Positions 1 to 7,341 of a stretch of DNA of 16,807 nucleotides are shown here, piece after piece (within the stretch, counting starts at the first letter, position 1; each line of letters starts with the position of its first letter). Source of the stretch: a bacterium (GTDB lineage Bacteria; Omnitrophota; Gorgyraeia; Gygaellales; UBA12090); assembly GCA_004299495.1 (NCBI GenBank), contig SCPY01000207.1, positions 1 through 16,807 on the forward strand, given 5' to 3'. The position numbers and the translations under genes were made by a program. The notes under the pieces are model-generated. The model did not search any database. It had not been told where the DNA came from and saw only the letters and a list, made by a program, of their open reading frames with translations.

Positions 1-81
1 ATCTTAAACGAAGGTTCGGGAGCCCAATTTGACCCTGAGATTGTAAAGGCATTCCTGCAGATAATGCAGAAAAAGAAATAA
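1..81 (+). CDS. C-terminal end of an HD-GYP-like protein (partial)
   Basis: The window opens in the last 26 codons of a reading frame that ends with TAA at 79-81. The visible residues include GSGAQFDPEIVKAFLQI, close to the tail seen in many HD-GYP cyclic-di-GMP phosphodiesterases, where a Gly-Ser-Gly-x-x-Phe-Asp-Pro stretch precedes the final helix. It is followed after four bases by a receiver-domain gene, which fits a signalling pair. The catalytic HD and GYP residues lie upstream and cannot be seen, so activity cannot be judged. The family call rests on this short tail only. Confidence 0.62.
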   Translation: MLNEGSGAQFDPEIVKAFLQIMQKKK

Positions 82-85
82 TCCG

Positions 86-445
86 ATGCAGAAGAAAACA
101 GCGCGGGTGGTTATAGCCGATGATAATGCCGATATCAGGCAGACATTAAAGGATATATTGACGGAGGCCGGATATCTTGCGGATACCGTAAAGGATGGCT
201 ATGAGCTTGTGGGTTACCTCAAGAAAAACGAGCCTGAAATTATCGTCCTTGACCTGATGATGCCTGAGAAAAACGGCATTGAAGTCTTTGATTGCCTGAA
301 ATGCATCAGGCCGACGTCCAAAGTGATAATTTATACCGCCTTTCATAAGTACGAGGCTTCTTTGTTTGCCCGCATTGCCGACAGGTTCGTCCTTAAGGAC
401 GCTTCGCCGCAAAAACTCCTGGATGCCATAAAAGACCTGGCTTAG
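86..445 (+). CDS. Stand-alone CheY-like response regulator receiver
   Basis: A 119-residue single-domain receiver with no output domain. The acidic pair D12-D13, phospho-acceptor D56 in VLDLMMP, switch residue T84 and invariant lysine K104 are all present, so it should accept a phosphoryl group from a histidine kinase. The ATG lies four bases after the stop of the HD-GYP-like gene, so the two are probably co-transcribed. Acting alone, it would work by protein-protein contact, for example on the neighbouring phosphodiesterase or a kinase relay; that partner is inference. No kinase gene is visible next to it. Confidence 0.93.
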   Translation: MQKKTARVVIADDNADIRQTLKDILTEAGYLADTVKDGYELVGYLKKNEPEIIVLDLMMPEKNGIEVFDCLKCIRPTSKVIIYTAFHKYEASLFARIADRFVLKDASPQKLLDAIKDLA

Positions 446-485
446 GCCTTTTGCCCGCGCTATCCAGCCAGCCCCAAATAATTAC

Positions 486-513
486 TTGCAAAAAGCATAA
501 AAAGGTCTATAAT
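486..513 (+). promoter_or_regulatory. Sigma-70-type promoter before the yggS-like gene
   Basis: TTGCAA at 486-491 and a perfect TATAAT at 508-513 are separated by 16 bases. Transcription would start about 519-521, at or one to two bases before the GTG at 521, which implies a leaderless or nearly leaderless message. The promoter sits in the only gap between the receiver gene and the yggS-like gene. Confidence 0.7.
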
Positions 514-520
514 TTACCCC

Positions 521-1228
521 GTGATTAGTGAAAATCTATCCCTGGTGAGGGAAGGAATTCATTCTGCCTGCGTCAATGCCGGCAGAAACCCTCAGGAGAT
601 AACCGTTGTGGCAATCAGCAAAGGCAGGGTATTGGGGCAGATAGAAGAGGCAATCGCTTTAGGCATACACAATATCGGCGAGAGCAAGGTCCAGGAGGCC
701 CTTCCCAAATATAACGCGTTGCGCGCGCCGCAAGGTGTAATGTGGCATATGGTCGGACGGCTCCAGACAAATAAGGTAAAGGACGCGGTGGGAATCTTTG
801 ATTTGATCCATTCGCTTGACAGCCTGCGCCTGGCGTTAGAAATCAACAGGCAGGCGGGGAGATTGGGCAAGGTTCAGGATGTGTTGGTTGAAATAAAGAC
901 CTCTCCGGAAGAGGCCAAGTCAGGCCTGGGGCCGGATGAAGCTCCGGAGGCGATTAAGCAAATGGCAGAGCTTAAAAATATTAATATTCAAGGGTTAATG
1001 ACCATCGCGCCTCAGGCAGATAATCCGGAAAGAGCCAGGCCGTATTTTAGGATGCTTAGGAAGCTGCAAGATAAGATTAACGCTAAGCGCGATACGCATA
1101 ACGCGCTGCACATTTTATCAATGGGAATGAGCGGCGATTTCCAGATAGCTATAGAAGAAGGCGCGACGATGGTGCGGCTTGGCCGGGCCATTTTTGAAGG
1201 GCAGGATAAATGCAGCGCGTTGGAATAA
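521..1228 (+). CDS. yggS: YggS/PLPBP family pyridoxal-phosphate homeostasis protein
   Basis: A 235-residue protein matching the fold-type III PLP-binding family, which acts in cytoplasmic vitamin B6 homeostasis and has no established enzymatic reaction. Visible hallmarks are the PLP lysine K34 in VVAISKGR, NIGESKVQEA, the HMVGRLQTNK segment, and the C-terminal SMGMSGDFQIAIEEGATMVRLGRA phosphate-binding region. The GTG at 521 gives the expected family N-terminus (ISENLSLVREGI). There is no Shine-Dalgarno upstream, but the promoter -10 box ends only seven bases before it, so initiation is probably leaderless. Its end overlaps proC by 19 bases; yggS-proC adjacency is common in bacteria. Confidence 0.94.
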   Translation: MISENLSLVREGIHSACVNAGRNPQEITVVAISKGRVLGQIEEAIALGIHNIGESKVQEALPKYNALRAPQGVMWHMVGRLQTNKVKDAVGIFDLIHSLDSLRLALEINRQAGRLGKVQDVLVEIKTSPEEAKSGLGPDEAPEAIKQMAELKNINIQGLMTIAPQADNPERARPYFRMLRKLQDKINAKRDTHNALHILSMGMSGDFQIAIEEGATMVRLGRAIFEGQDKCSALE

Positions 1229-2040
1229 TCGGTTATGGAAATATGGGCTCAAGCATAGCCCAGCGCGTCAAAAATCAATACAAGGTTTATGTCTTTGATA
1301 GAGATAAGAATATAACCAGCGGCTTAAAGGATATAGAGGTATTACCCAGCCTGAAAGATTTAACCGTCCAGGCGCAGATTGTTATTCTGGCCGTAAAGCC
1401 CCAGGATTTGGATGCCGTTTTAAACGAGATTAAAGATTATGCGCAGGGAAAAACGATTATTTCCGTCGCGGCAGGGATGCCTACCGCATATATTGAAAAA
1501 GCTTTGGGCAATGTAAAAACGATAAGGGCAATGCCTAATATGGGGGCAAGGATTGGCAAATCGGTAACTTGTTTATCTAAAGGAGCGTTTGCCTCTGAAG
1601 AAGAATTTTTGTACGCGCGGGAATTATTCAATTTATTAGGCGCAACCCGAAATATAAATGAAGATTTAATGAACGCGGTTACCGCTGTTTCGGGAAGCGG
1701 TCCGGCATATTATTTTGATATGATTGAAGCAAGGCCGCGGGAATATAAGAATCAGCCCCGGAAGTTTTTAAGAGATTTTATCCATCTGCTTACTGAGGCG
1801 GCAAAGAGCGCCGGTTTTGACTACCGGGAGGCAAAAACATTGTCTACGCTTACCGGAAATTGCGCCGAGGCGCTTCTTTCTGAGACAGGACTGCCGCCTA
1901 TTCAGTTGATTAAGCAAATTGCCTCAAAAGGCGGGACTACTGAGGCCGCTTTGGAAGTGTTACATAGAGGGGGTTCCTTAAAAGAAGCGGTAGGGGCGGC
2001 CTTAAAAAGGGCGCAAGATTTGTCCAGAAAGGAATTTTGA
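1210..2040 (+). CDS. proC: Pyrroline-5-carboxylate reductase with an internal insertion
   Basis: Catalyses the last step of proline synthesis, NAD(P)H-dependent reduction of 1-pyrroline-5-carboxylate. The 276-residue product has an N-terminal Rossmann motif GIIGYGNMG (residues 5-13), AVKPQ, IRAMPN, the AVSGSGPAY segment before the dimerisation domain, and the C-terminal SKGGTTEAALEVL active-site stretch. The ATG at 1210 lies inside the yggS end and has AGGA just upstream, so translation is likely coupled. Odd: about 15 residues rich in Arg, Lys and Pro (roughly 175-189) interrupt the helix that normally runs from PAYVFxFIEA straight into ADAA; the frame stays open and the rest of the domain is normal. 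Activity is likely but the insertion makes assembly worth checking. Confidence 0.93.
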   Translation: MQRVGIIGYGNMGSSIAQRVKNQYKVYVFDRDKNITSGLKDIEVLPSLKDLTVQAQIVILAVKPQDLDAVLNEIKDYAQGKTIISVAAGMPTAYIEKALGNVKTIRAMPNMGARIGKSVTCLSKGAFASEEEFLYARELFNLLGATRNINEDLMNAVTAVSGSGPAYYFDMIEARPREYKNQPRKFLRDFIHLLTEAAKSAGFDYREAKTLSTLTGNCAEALLSETGLPPIQLIKQIASKGGTTEAALEVLHRGGSLKEAVGAALKRAQDLSRKEF

Positions 2041-2041
2041 T

Positions 2042-2899
2042 ATGGCAAAAATCGGCATTATCGGCGGAAGCGGTTTGTATGACATTGAGGGCATAAAAAA
2101 TGTCAAGCGCGTAACCGTGGAAACCCCATTTGGAAAGCCCTCAGACAAGTATATCCTTGGAGAGCTGATGGGCAGAGAGGTGGTATTTTTGCCGCGCCAC
2201 GCGGCCGGCCATCGCGTAAGCCCCTCTGAGATTAATTACCGGGCAAATATCTACGGAATGAAGAAGCTTGGCGTGGAAAGAATCATTTCCTTATCCGCTT
2301 GCGGTTCGCTAAAGGAAGAGTTTAAACCTTTGGACTTTGTGATTCCGGACCAGTTTGTAGACCGCACTAACCAGTCGCGTAAAATGACCTTTTTTGAAAA
2401 GGGTATCGTGGCGCATATCAGCTTTGCCGAGCCGGTATGCGGAGAATTGGCCAAAATCGTTTATGACGCGGCTATAAGTTCATCCGTTATCGTGCACAGA
2501 AAAGGGACATATATCAATATGGAAGGCCCCGCATTTTCTACCAAGGCGGAATCTTCGCTTTACCGCCAGTGGGGGATGGATATTATCGGGATGACCAATA
2601 TGGCTGAGGCAAAATTGGCGCGGGAGGCGGAAATTTGTTATTGCAGCCTTTGCGCGGTTACCGACTATGATTGCTGGTATGAAAGCGAAGAGGCGGTTAC
2701 GGTTGAGATGGTGATTGCCAATCTCAATAAAAATATCCAGAACGCAAAAACCATCTTAAAGAACTTAATCCCGGGTTTACCCGAGGCGCGCGCCTGCTCT
2801 TGCGCCACCGCGCTCAAAGACGCGATCATCACCGACAGAAAACGTATTCCTAAGAAGATAAAAGAGGACCTGAAAATAATTATTGGGAAATATTTTTAG
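2042..2899 (+). CDS. mtnP: S-methyl-5'-thioadenosine phosphorylase-like nucleoside phosphorylase
   Basis: A 285-residue PNP/MTAP family phosphorylase that splits methylthioadenosine (or a related purine nucleoside) with phosphate, in methionine and purine salvage. Seen: the phosphate loop GGSGLY (8-13), R52-H53 in LPRHAAGH, SPSEINYRANI, NMEGPAFST, TNMAEAKLAREAEICY and TDYDCW with D208 and D210. In characterised MTAP enzymes, the two Asp of DYDCW contact the 6-amino group and favour adenine over hypoxanthine or guanine, so MTA is the best substrate guess. The ATG begins one base after the proC stop, with AAGGAA as ribosome site. No other methionine-salvage gene is near. Length is usual for the family. 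Confidence 0.9.
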   Translation: MAKIGIIGGSGLYDIEGIKNVKRVTVETPFGKPSDKYILGELMGREVVFLPRHAAGHRVSPSEINYRANIYGMKKLGVERIISLSACGSLKEEFKPLDFVIPDQFVDRTNQSRKMTFFEKGIVAHISFAEPVCGELAKIVYDAAISSSVIVHRKGTYINMEGPAFSTKAESSLYRQWGMDIIGMTNMAEAKLAREAEICYCSLCAVTDYDCWYESEEAVTVEMVIANLNKNIQNAKTILKNLIPGLPEARACSCATALKDAIITDRKRIPKKIKEDLKIIIGKYF

Positions 2900-2908
2900 C
2901 GTGCAGCG

Positions 2909-2936
2909 TTTAGAGGACGGGGTATTAAAATATAGT
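2909..2936 (+). promoter_or_regulatory. Weak candidate promoter before ileS
   Basis: TATAGT at 2931-2936 is a fair -10 box; TTTAGA at 2909-2914, 16 bases upstream, is a poor -35 box. The stretch is AT-rich compared with flanking genes. A start near 2943 would put the heptamer repeat in the ileS leader. Supported only by base composition and position. Confidence 0.3.
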
Positions 2937-2948
2937 TTTATAAATACC

Positions 2949-2978
2949 TATCCGCTATCCGCTATCCGCTATCCGCTA
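2949..2978 (+). repeat. Four tandem copies of the heptamer TATCCGC
   Basis: Four perfect, uninterrupted copies of TATCCGC at 2949-2976, followed by a partial TA. The array ends about five bases before the ileS ATG at 2983 and fills the place where a Shine-Dalgarno would be expected. It resembles short tandemly repeated sequences known from other bacterial intergenic regions. Copy-number change would shift the upstream promoter relative to the start codon by seven bases per copy. Confidence 0.95.
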
Positions 2979-2982
2979 AAAA

Positions 2983-5727
2983 ATGGACTATAAGCCAACC
3001 TTAAACCTGCCTTCAACAGCCTTCGCGATGAAGGCAAGCCTTAGCCAGAATGAGCCTAAAATGCTGGAATTCTGGCAGAATGAGGATATCTATGGCAAGA
3101 TACGCCAGAAATATCAGGGCAAGACAAAATATATCCTGCACGACGGCCCGCCGTACGCCAACGGTAATATCCATATCGGCCATGCCTTAAATAAAATACT
3201 TAAGGATATTATTGTCCGTTTTAAGACTATGAGGGGTTTTGACGCGCCATACGTGCCCGGCTGGGACTGCCATGGTTTGCCGGTAGAGCACCAGTTGTTT
3301 AAGGAGCTTGATATCCCCAAAGAGCAGATTTCGCGCGTTGATTTCAGGCAAAAGGCCTATCAGTACGCGATGCGGTTTGTGAATAGCCAGAAGGAAGAGT
3401 TTAAGCGCCTGGGAGTATTCGGCGAATGGGTTAATCCCTATCTTACGCTGGATAAAAATTATGAATATCAAGCAGTCTTGGCGCTGGGCGAGCTGGTAAA
3501 GCGCGGGTTTATCTACCGCGGCCTTAAGCCGGTAAACTGGTGCGCGGCTTGCGAGACCGCCCTTGCCGAGGCAGAGGTGGAATATGAGGATAAAAGTTCT
3601 CCTTCTATTTACGTGAAATTTAAACTAATTGACAGCCAAAGACTATCAACTGACTCTTTTTTAGTTATCTGGACCACTACCCCCTGGACGCTTTTTGGCA
3701 ATGTGGCGGTGGCAGCGCATCCGGATTTAGAGTATTCTTTAGTACGCACAGAAAAGGGAAACTTGGTAATTGCCAAGAGCCTTCTGCCGCGGGCCTTCAA
3801 GGATATTGGAATAGATGAGGATAATGCCCGGATTCAAAAAACACTTTTCGGCAAAGAGCTGGAGGGTTTAGGCTACCAGCATCCTTTTCTTAGTGATGCT
3901 ATTTCAAGAAGAGTGGTTTTGGCGGATTATGTATCCCAGGAAGAAGGCACAGGCCTGGTGCATATTGCCCCTGGCCACGGCCAGGAAGATTACCTTGTGG
4001 GGCTTAAGTACGGTTTGCCCATACTTATGCCGGTAGATTCAAGAGGAAGATTCGACTCAAGCGTATCGGAGTTCAAGGGCCAGGGAGTGTTTGCGGCGAA
4101 TAAAGGAATAATTGAAAAATTGCGCGCGCATGACTGCCTTTTATTCTCAGGCCAAAAACAGCATGCCTATCCTCACTGCTGGCGCTGCAAGAATCCCGTA
4201 ATCTTCCGGGCAACCAAACAGTGGTTTTTAAATATAGGCCATAACGAACTAAGGAAAAATCTGAACAGCGCGATTATGAATGATATCAGTTTTATCCCGG
4301 AGTCAGGCAGGGAGAGAATTAAGGCGATGGTAGGCTTGCGCCCGGACTGGTGCTTGTCGCGCCAACGCTACTGGGGCGTGCCAATTCCGGCGGTGCGCTG
4401 CGTGAATTGCCAGGAGGAATTGCTTTTGCCCGAAGTAGTGGATAATTTCGCGGATAAGGTTTTGAATGAGGGAAGCGATGCCTGGTTTAAGAACGATATA
4501 AATTCATTCTTGCCCAAGAATTTATCCTGTCCCAGCTGTAAGAGCGGCAAATTCACCCGGGGTGAGGATATTTTAGATGTATGGTTTGACTCAGGGGTAA
4601 GCCACCGGGCGGTATTGATGGCTAATCCGTCCCTGGAATATCCTGCCTCACTCTATCTAGAGGGATCTGATCAGCACCGCGGCTGGTTTCAGGCCTCACT
4701 CATACCTTCAATGGCTATAGAGGGTAAATCCCCATTTAAGGCAGCGCTCACCCACGGTTTTGTGGTTGACGGGGAAGGTAGAAAGATGTCAAAATCTACC
4801 GGTAATGTGATTGCCCCTCAGGAAATCATTAGGGAATATGGGGCGGATATCCTAAGGCTCTGGGCGGCATCCAGTAATTACAATGAGGATGTGAGGGTTT
4901 CTAAGGATATTCTGCTTCGCCTCACTGACGCCTACAGGAAGATTCGTAACACCTTCAGGTTTTTATTAGGCAACCTGAATGATTTTTCTTCCGATAAGGA
5001 CAGGGTTGAGCATAGCCGGATGCGCGAGATTGACCGTTATAGCGTATCTCTTATGTATACGCTTTTAAGAAGAATTACCAAGCACTACGAGGCCTTTGAA
5101 TTCTATAGAATTTACCAGGAGCTCTATCAATTCTGCAATGTGCAGTTATCTAATTTCTACCTGGATATTATTAAAGATTGCCTCTACACCTTTAAGAAGG
5201 ACGGCCTCCCGCGGCGTTCCGCTCAGACAGCGATGTATGAAATGCTTTTATGTTTGGTAAAGGCAATCGCTCCGATACTTCCCTTTACTGCCGAAGAAAT
5301 CTGGCAGCGTATCGCCGCTGTCCAGGGTGTAGCGAGCGTGCACCTGTCGGAGTGGCCGGAGTTAAAAGATAAATATATTGATGACGAGCTGGAAAATAGA
5401 TGGTATAATCTCATCCAATTCAGGGCAAGGGTGTCAAAGGCGCTGGAAGAAAAGAGGGAAGCCCAGGGGATAGGAGATTCGCTTGAGGCGGAGCTTATTA
5501 TCGGAGTGGCCGAAGAAAGCGATTTCTTGTGGCATTTTGAAAAGGATTTGGCGGAAATTTTCATTGTTTCCGCGGCCCGCCTGGAGAAATCGCCTGAGAC
5601 AAACATCCGCGTGCTCAAGGCCTCGGGCGGCAAGTGCCCCCGCTGCTGGAATTATTCTTCGGAGATTGGGGCGGACGCGCGGCATCCCGAGATTTGCCCT
5701 AAATGCGTAAGAGCAATCACAGAATAG
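2983..5727 (+). CDS. ileS: Isoleucyl-tRNA synthetase
   Basis: A 914-residue class I synthetase that charges tRNA-Ile in the cytoplasm. Visible in order: the HIGH motif (residues 64-67, in YANGNIHIGHALNK), the CP1 editing domain with WTTTPW at 230-235, the KMSKS loop at 601-605, the anticodon-binding helical domain, and a C-terminal zinc site with cysteines 885, 888, 905 and 908. Length and the C-terminal zinc motif fit the bacterial type. The start gives the classical N-terminus DYKPTLNLPSTAF, so it is well placed although no ribosome site is visible. One mild oddity is TLFGNVA after the editing threonines, where many relatives have proline in the place of Phe238. The gene precedes a TraR/DksA gene and lspA; ileS-lspA linkage is common. 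Confidence 0.98.
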   Translation: MDYKPTLNLPSTAFAMKASLSQNEPKMLEFWQNEDIYGKIRQKYQGKTKYILHDGPPYANGNIHIGHALNKILKDIIVRFKTMRGFDAPYVPGWDCHGLPVEHQLFKELDIPKEQISRVDFRQKAYQYAMRFVNSQKEEFKRLGVFGEWVNPYLTLDKNYEYQAVLALGELVKRGFIYRGLKPVNWCAACETALAEAEVEYEDKSSPSIYVKFKLIDSQRLSTDSFLVIWTTTPWTLFGNVAVAAHPDLEYSLVRTEKGNLVIAKSLLPRAFKDIGIDEDNARIQKTLFGKELEGLGYQHPFLSDAISRRVVLADYVSQEEGTGLVHIAPGHGQEDYLVGLKYGLPILMPVDSRGRFDSSVSEFKGQGVFAANKGIIEKLRAHDCLLFSGQKQHAYPHCWRCKNPVIFRATKQWFLNIGHNELRKNLNSAIMNDISFIPESGRERIKAMVGLRPDWCLSRQRYWGVPIPAVRCVNCQEELLLPEVVDNFADKVLNEGSDAWFKNDINSFLPKNLSCPSCKSGKFTRGEDILDVWFDSGVSHRAVLMANPSLEYPASLYLEGSDQHRGWFQASLIPSMAIEGKSPFKAALTHGFVVDGEGRKMSKSTGNVIAPQEIIREYGADILRLWAASSNYNEDVRVSKDILLRLTDAYRKIRNTFRFLLGNLNDFSSDKDRVEHSRMREIDRYSVSLMYTLLRRITKHYEAFEFYRIYQELYQFCNVQLSNFYLDIIKDCLYTFKKDGLPRRSAQTAMYEMLLCLVKAIAPILPFTAEEIWQRIAAVQGVASVHLSEWPELKDKYIDDELENRWYNLIQFRARVSKALEEKREAQGIGDSLEAELIIGVAEESDFLWHFEKDLAEIFIVSAARLEKSPETNIRVLKASGGKCPRCWNYSSEIGADARHPEICPKCVRAITE

Positions 5728-5760
5728 AAAATATTTATAATTAAAGGAGGGTTGTTCAGA

Positions 5761-6141
5761 ATGGCTAAGATGTTAAAGAAAGAGGCGATGCAATACCGGC
5801 AGGCCCTTTTAAAGCTTAAAGATCGGATTACCGATGATGTGAAGCATATTTCAGAAGACGCTTTGAAGAAATCCCCGAAAGAGGCATCCGGGGATATCTC
5901 CGGTTACTCCCTGCATATGGCGGACCTGGCAACCGACGCCTATGACAGGGAATTTTCCCTCGGCCTTGCTTCCAATGACCGCAATGCCCTTTTGCAAATA
6001 GATGATGCCTTAAAAAGAATTGAGGAGGGTGTCTTTGGGGTTTGCGAGAAATGCCGTAAGCCCATAGCCAAAGTCCGCCTAAAGGCTTTGCCTTTTGCCC
6101 GTCTTTGCCTTAAGTGCCAACGCTTTCAAGAAAAACCTTAG
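5761..6141 (+). CDS. TraR/DksA-type C4 zinc-finger protein
   Basis: A 126-residue protein with an N-terminal helical hairpin and a C-terminal four-cysteine zinc finger (C95, C98, C116, C119). Relatives bind RNA polymerase through the secondary channel and adjust transcription; some sporulation-linked members are less understood. The start is placed at ATG 5761 because AAAGGAGG at 5743-5750 lies ten bases before it; a TTG at 5752 in the same frame is only one base from that site and is unlikely. The acidic hairpin tip reads ADLATDAYDRE, close to but not identical with the DxxDxA tip of DksA, so the effect on polymerase cannot be assumed. The end overlaps lspA by 28 bases. Confidence 0.9.
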   Translation: MAKMLKKEAMQYRQALLKLKDRITDDVKHISEDALKKSPKEASGDISGYSLHMADLATDAYDREFSLGLASNDRNALLQIDDALKRIEEGVFGVCEKCRKPIAKVRLKALPFARLCLKCQRFQEKP

Positions 6142-6611
6142 CCTTTTTCGCCTGGCTGGTTGGCCTTTTTGTCGTGTGGATTGACCAGCTCAGTAAGGCC
6201 TATGTATCCGGCGCCTTTGCCGTAGGCGAAACGCTCCCTGTAATCAAGGGTGTCCTTCATCTCTCTCTGGTCCATAACACTGGGGTTGCCTTTGGTTTAT
6301 TCAGGGATCATAATACCCTTCTATCTATTCTTTCCTTAGCGGTTATCATTTATATCGCCCGGGACTCTCTGTCGCGTAAAAAAGACAGGAACCTATGCCG
6401 GCGCGTTGCCTTAGGCCTTATCCTGGGAGGAGCGAGCGGAAATCTTATTGACCGGATACGGCTGGGTTATATCGTAGATTTTCTGGACTTTCGCGTCTGG
6501 CCGGTGTTTAATATCGCTGACAGCGCCATCACCATAGGAATTATTTTACTGGCCATAGAAATACTTTTTCAATCCGGACGCGTAACGCGAAATGTATCCC
6601 ATACTTCTTAA
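6114..6611 (+). CDS. lspA: Lipoprotein signal peptidase II
   Basis: An inner-membrane aspartyl protease that removes the signal peptide from diacylated prolipoproteins. The 165-residue protein shows about four membrane segments and all family boxes: DQLSK at 24-28, HNTGVAFG at 54-61, GNLIDR at 109-114, VDF with D122, and FNIAD with D136. D122 and D136 correspond to the catalytic pair. The start is GTG 6114, within the upstream zinc-finger gene; the Shine-Dalgarno is weak, so coupled translation is probable and the exact start is less sure than the gene. It overlaps lgt, the preceding enzyme of the same pathway, by 20 bases. Confidence 0.95.
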   Translation: MPTLSRKTLAFFAWLVGLFVVWIDQLSKAYVSGAFAVGETLPVIKGVLHLSLVHNTGVAFGLFRDHNTLLSILSLAVIIYIARDSLSRKKDRNLCRRVALGLILGGASGNLIDRIRLGYIVDFLDFRVWPVFNIADSAITIGIILLAIEILFQSGRVTRNVSHTS

Positions 6612-7341
6612 AATCGGTTTTATCCATATCTACAGCTACGGGTTGATGGTAGGATGCGCTTTTTTTATCAGCGCCTTTTGTTTAAGCAGAAGAGCGGCAA
6701 GGGCAGGATTTAAGGAAGATTTTTTCTGGAATTTATGCTTCTGGGTTTTAATCGGCGGCATCTGCGGCGGCCGACTGGCCTATATTATTTTGAATTTTCA
6801 ATTTTTCCTGGATAACCCGCAGGAAATCCTGATGCTCTGGCATGGAGGGTTGGCCTGGTATGGAGGGCTCTTAGGAGGTGTACTTTGCGCTTTATTCTAT
6901 GTAAAACTGAAAAAGGAGAGGATTGGAAGGGTATTAGATGAGCTTGCGCCTTTTGTGGCGTTGGGCCATTCTATCGGAAGAATAGGATGCTTTTTAAACG
7001 GGTGTTGTTACGGCCGTCCGGCGGCTTGGGGAATATATTTCCCTGCGCATAACGATTACCTTATCCCTGTCCAGCTTTTTTCTTCTCTTGACCTTCTGGC
7101 TGCCTTTATAATTCTAAGAGTAATACAGGAAAGGGCGCATAGGCAAGGGTTTGTTTTTGTTGCTTATCTTTTGCTCTCTTCGCTTGAGCGGTTTCTTATG
7201 GAATTCCTGCGCAACGATTCCGCTCCCATATTCTACGGACTGACCATCTTCCAAATCATCAGCGCATCCATTTTCTTTATCACGCTATGCCTATGGACTA
7301 TAATTTTGTGGTTACAGAAGAGGAATCCGGCAAGCGCTTAG
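6592..7341 (+). CDS. lgt: Prolipoprotein diacylglyceryl transferase
   Basis: An inner-membrane enzyme that transfers diacylglycerol from phosphatidylglycerol to the lipobox cysteine, the step before LspA. The 249-residue protein has about seven hydrophobic segments, YSYGLM near the N-terminus, WHGGLAWYGG, the signature GRIGCFLNGCCYG at 129-141 with R130, and the C-terminal ERFLMEFLR with R200 and R207. The three cysteines of the signature (133, 138, 139) replace the Asn and Glu of the enterobacterial GRIGNFINGE form, a variant I recall from several other phyla. The ATG at 6592 lies within lspA, and its 3' end overlaps rluD by about 50 bases, so the pathway pair is translated as a unit. Confidence 0.96.
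   Translation: MYPILLKIGFIHIYSYGLMVGCAFFISAFCLSRRAARAGFKEDFFWNLCFWVLIGGICGGRLAYIILNFQFFLDNPQEILMLWHGGLAWYGGLLGGVLCALFYVKLKKERIGRVLDELAPFVALGHSIGRIGCFLNGCCYGRPAAWGIYFPAHNDYLIPVQLFSSLDLLAAFIILRVIQERAHRQGFVFVAYLLLSSLERFLMEFLRNDSAPIFYGLTIFQIISASIFFITLCLWTIILWLQKRNPASA

Noticed and set aside
437..471. Inverted repeat CTGGCT / AGCCAG after the receiver gene as a terminator
   Set aside because: The stem is only six bases with a 23-base loop and no T-run, easily expected by chance.
2949..2978. Possible CRISPR-like array
   Set aside because: The unit is only seven bases and copies are adjacent without spacers; it is a simple tandem repeat.
5736..5741. TATAAT just before the zinc-finger gene
   Set aside because: No -35-like hexamer lies 15-19 bases upstream, and the predicted transcript start would fall within the Shine-Dalgarno of the gene.
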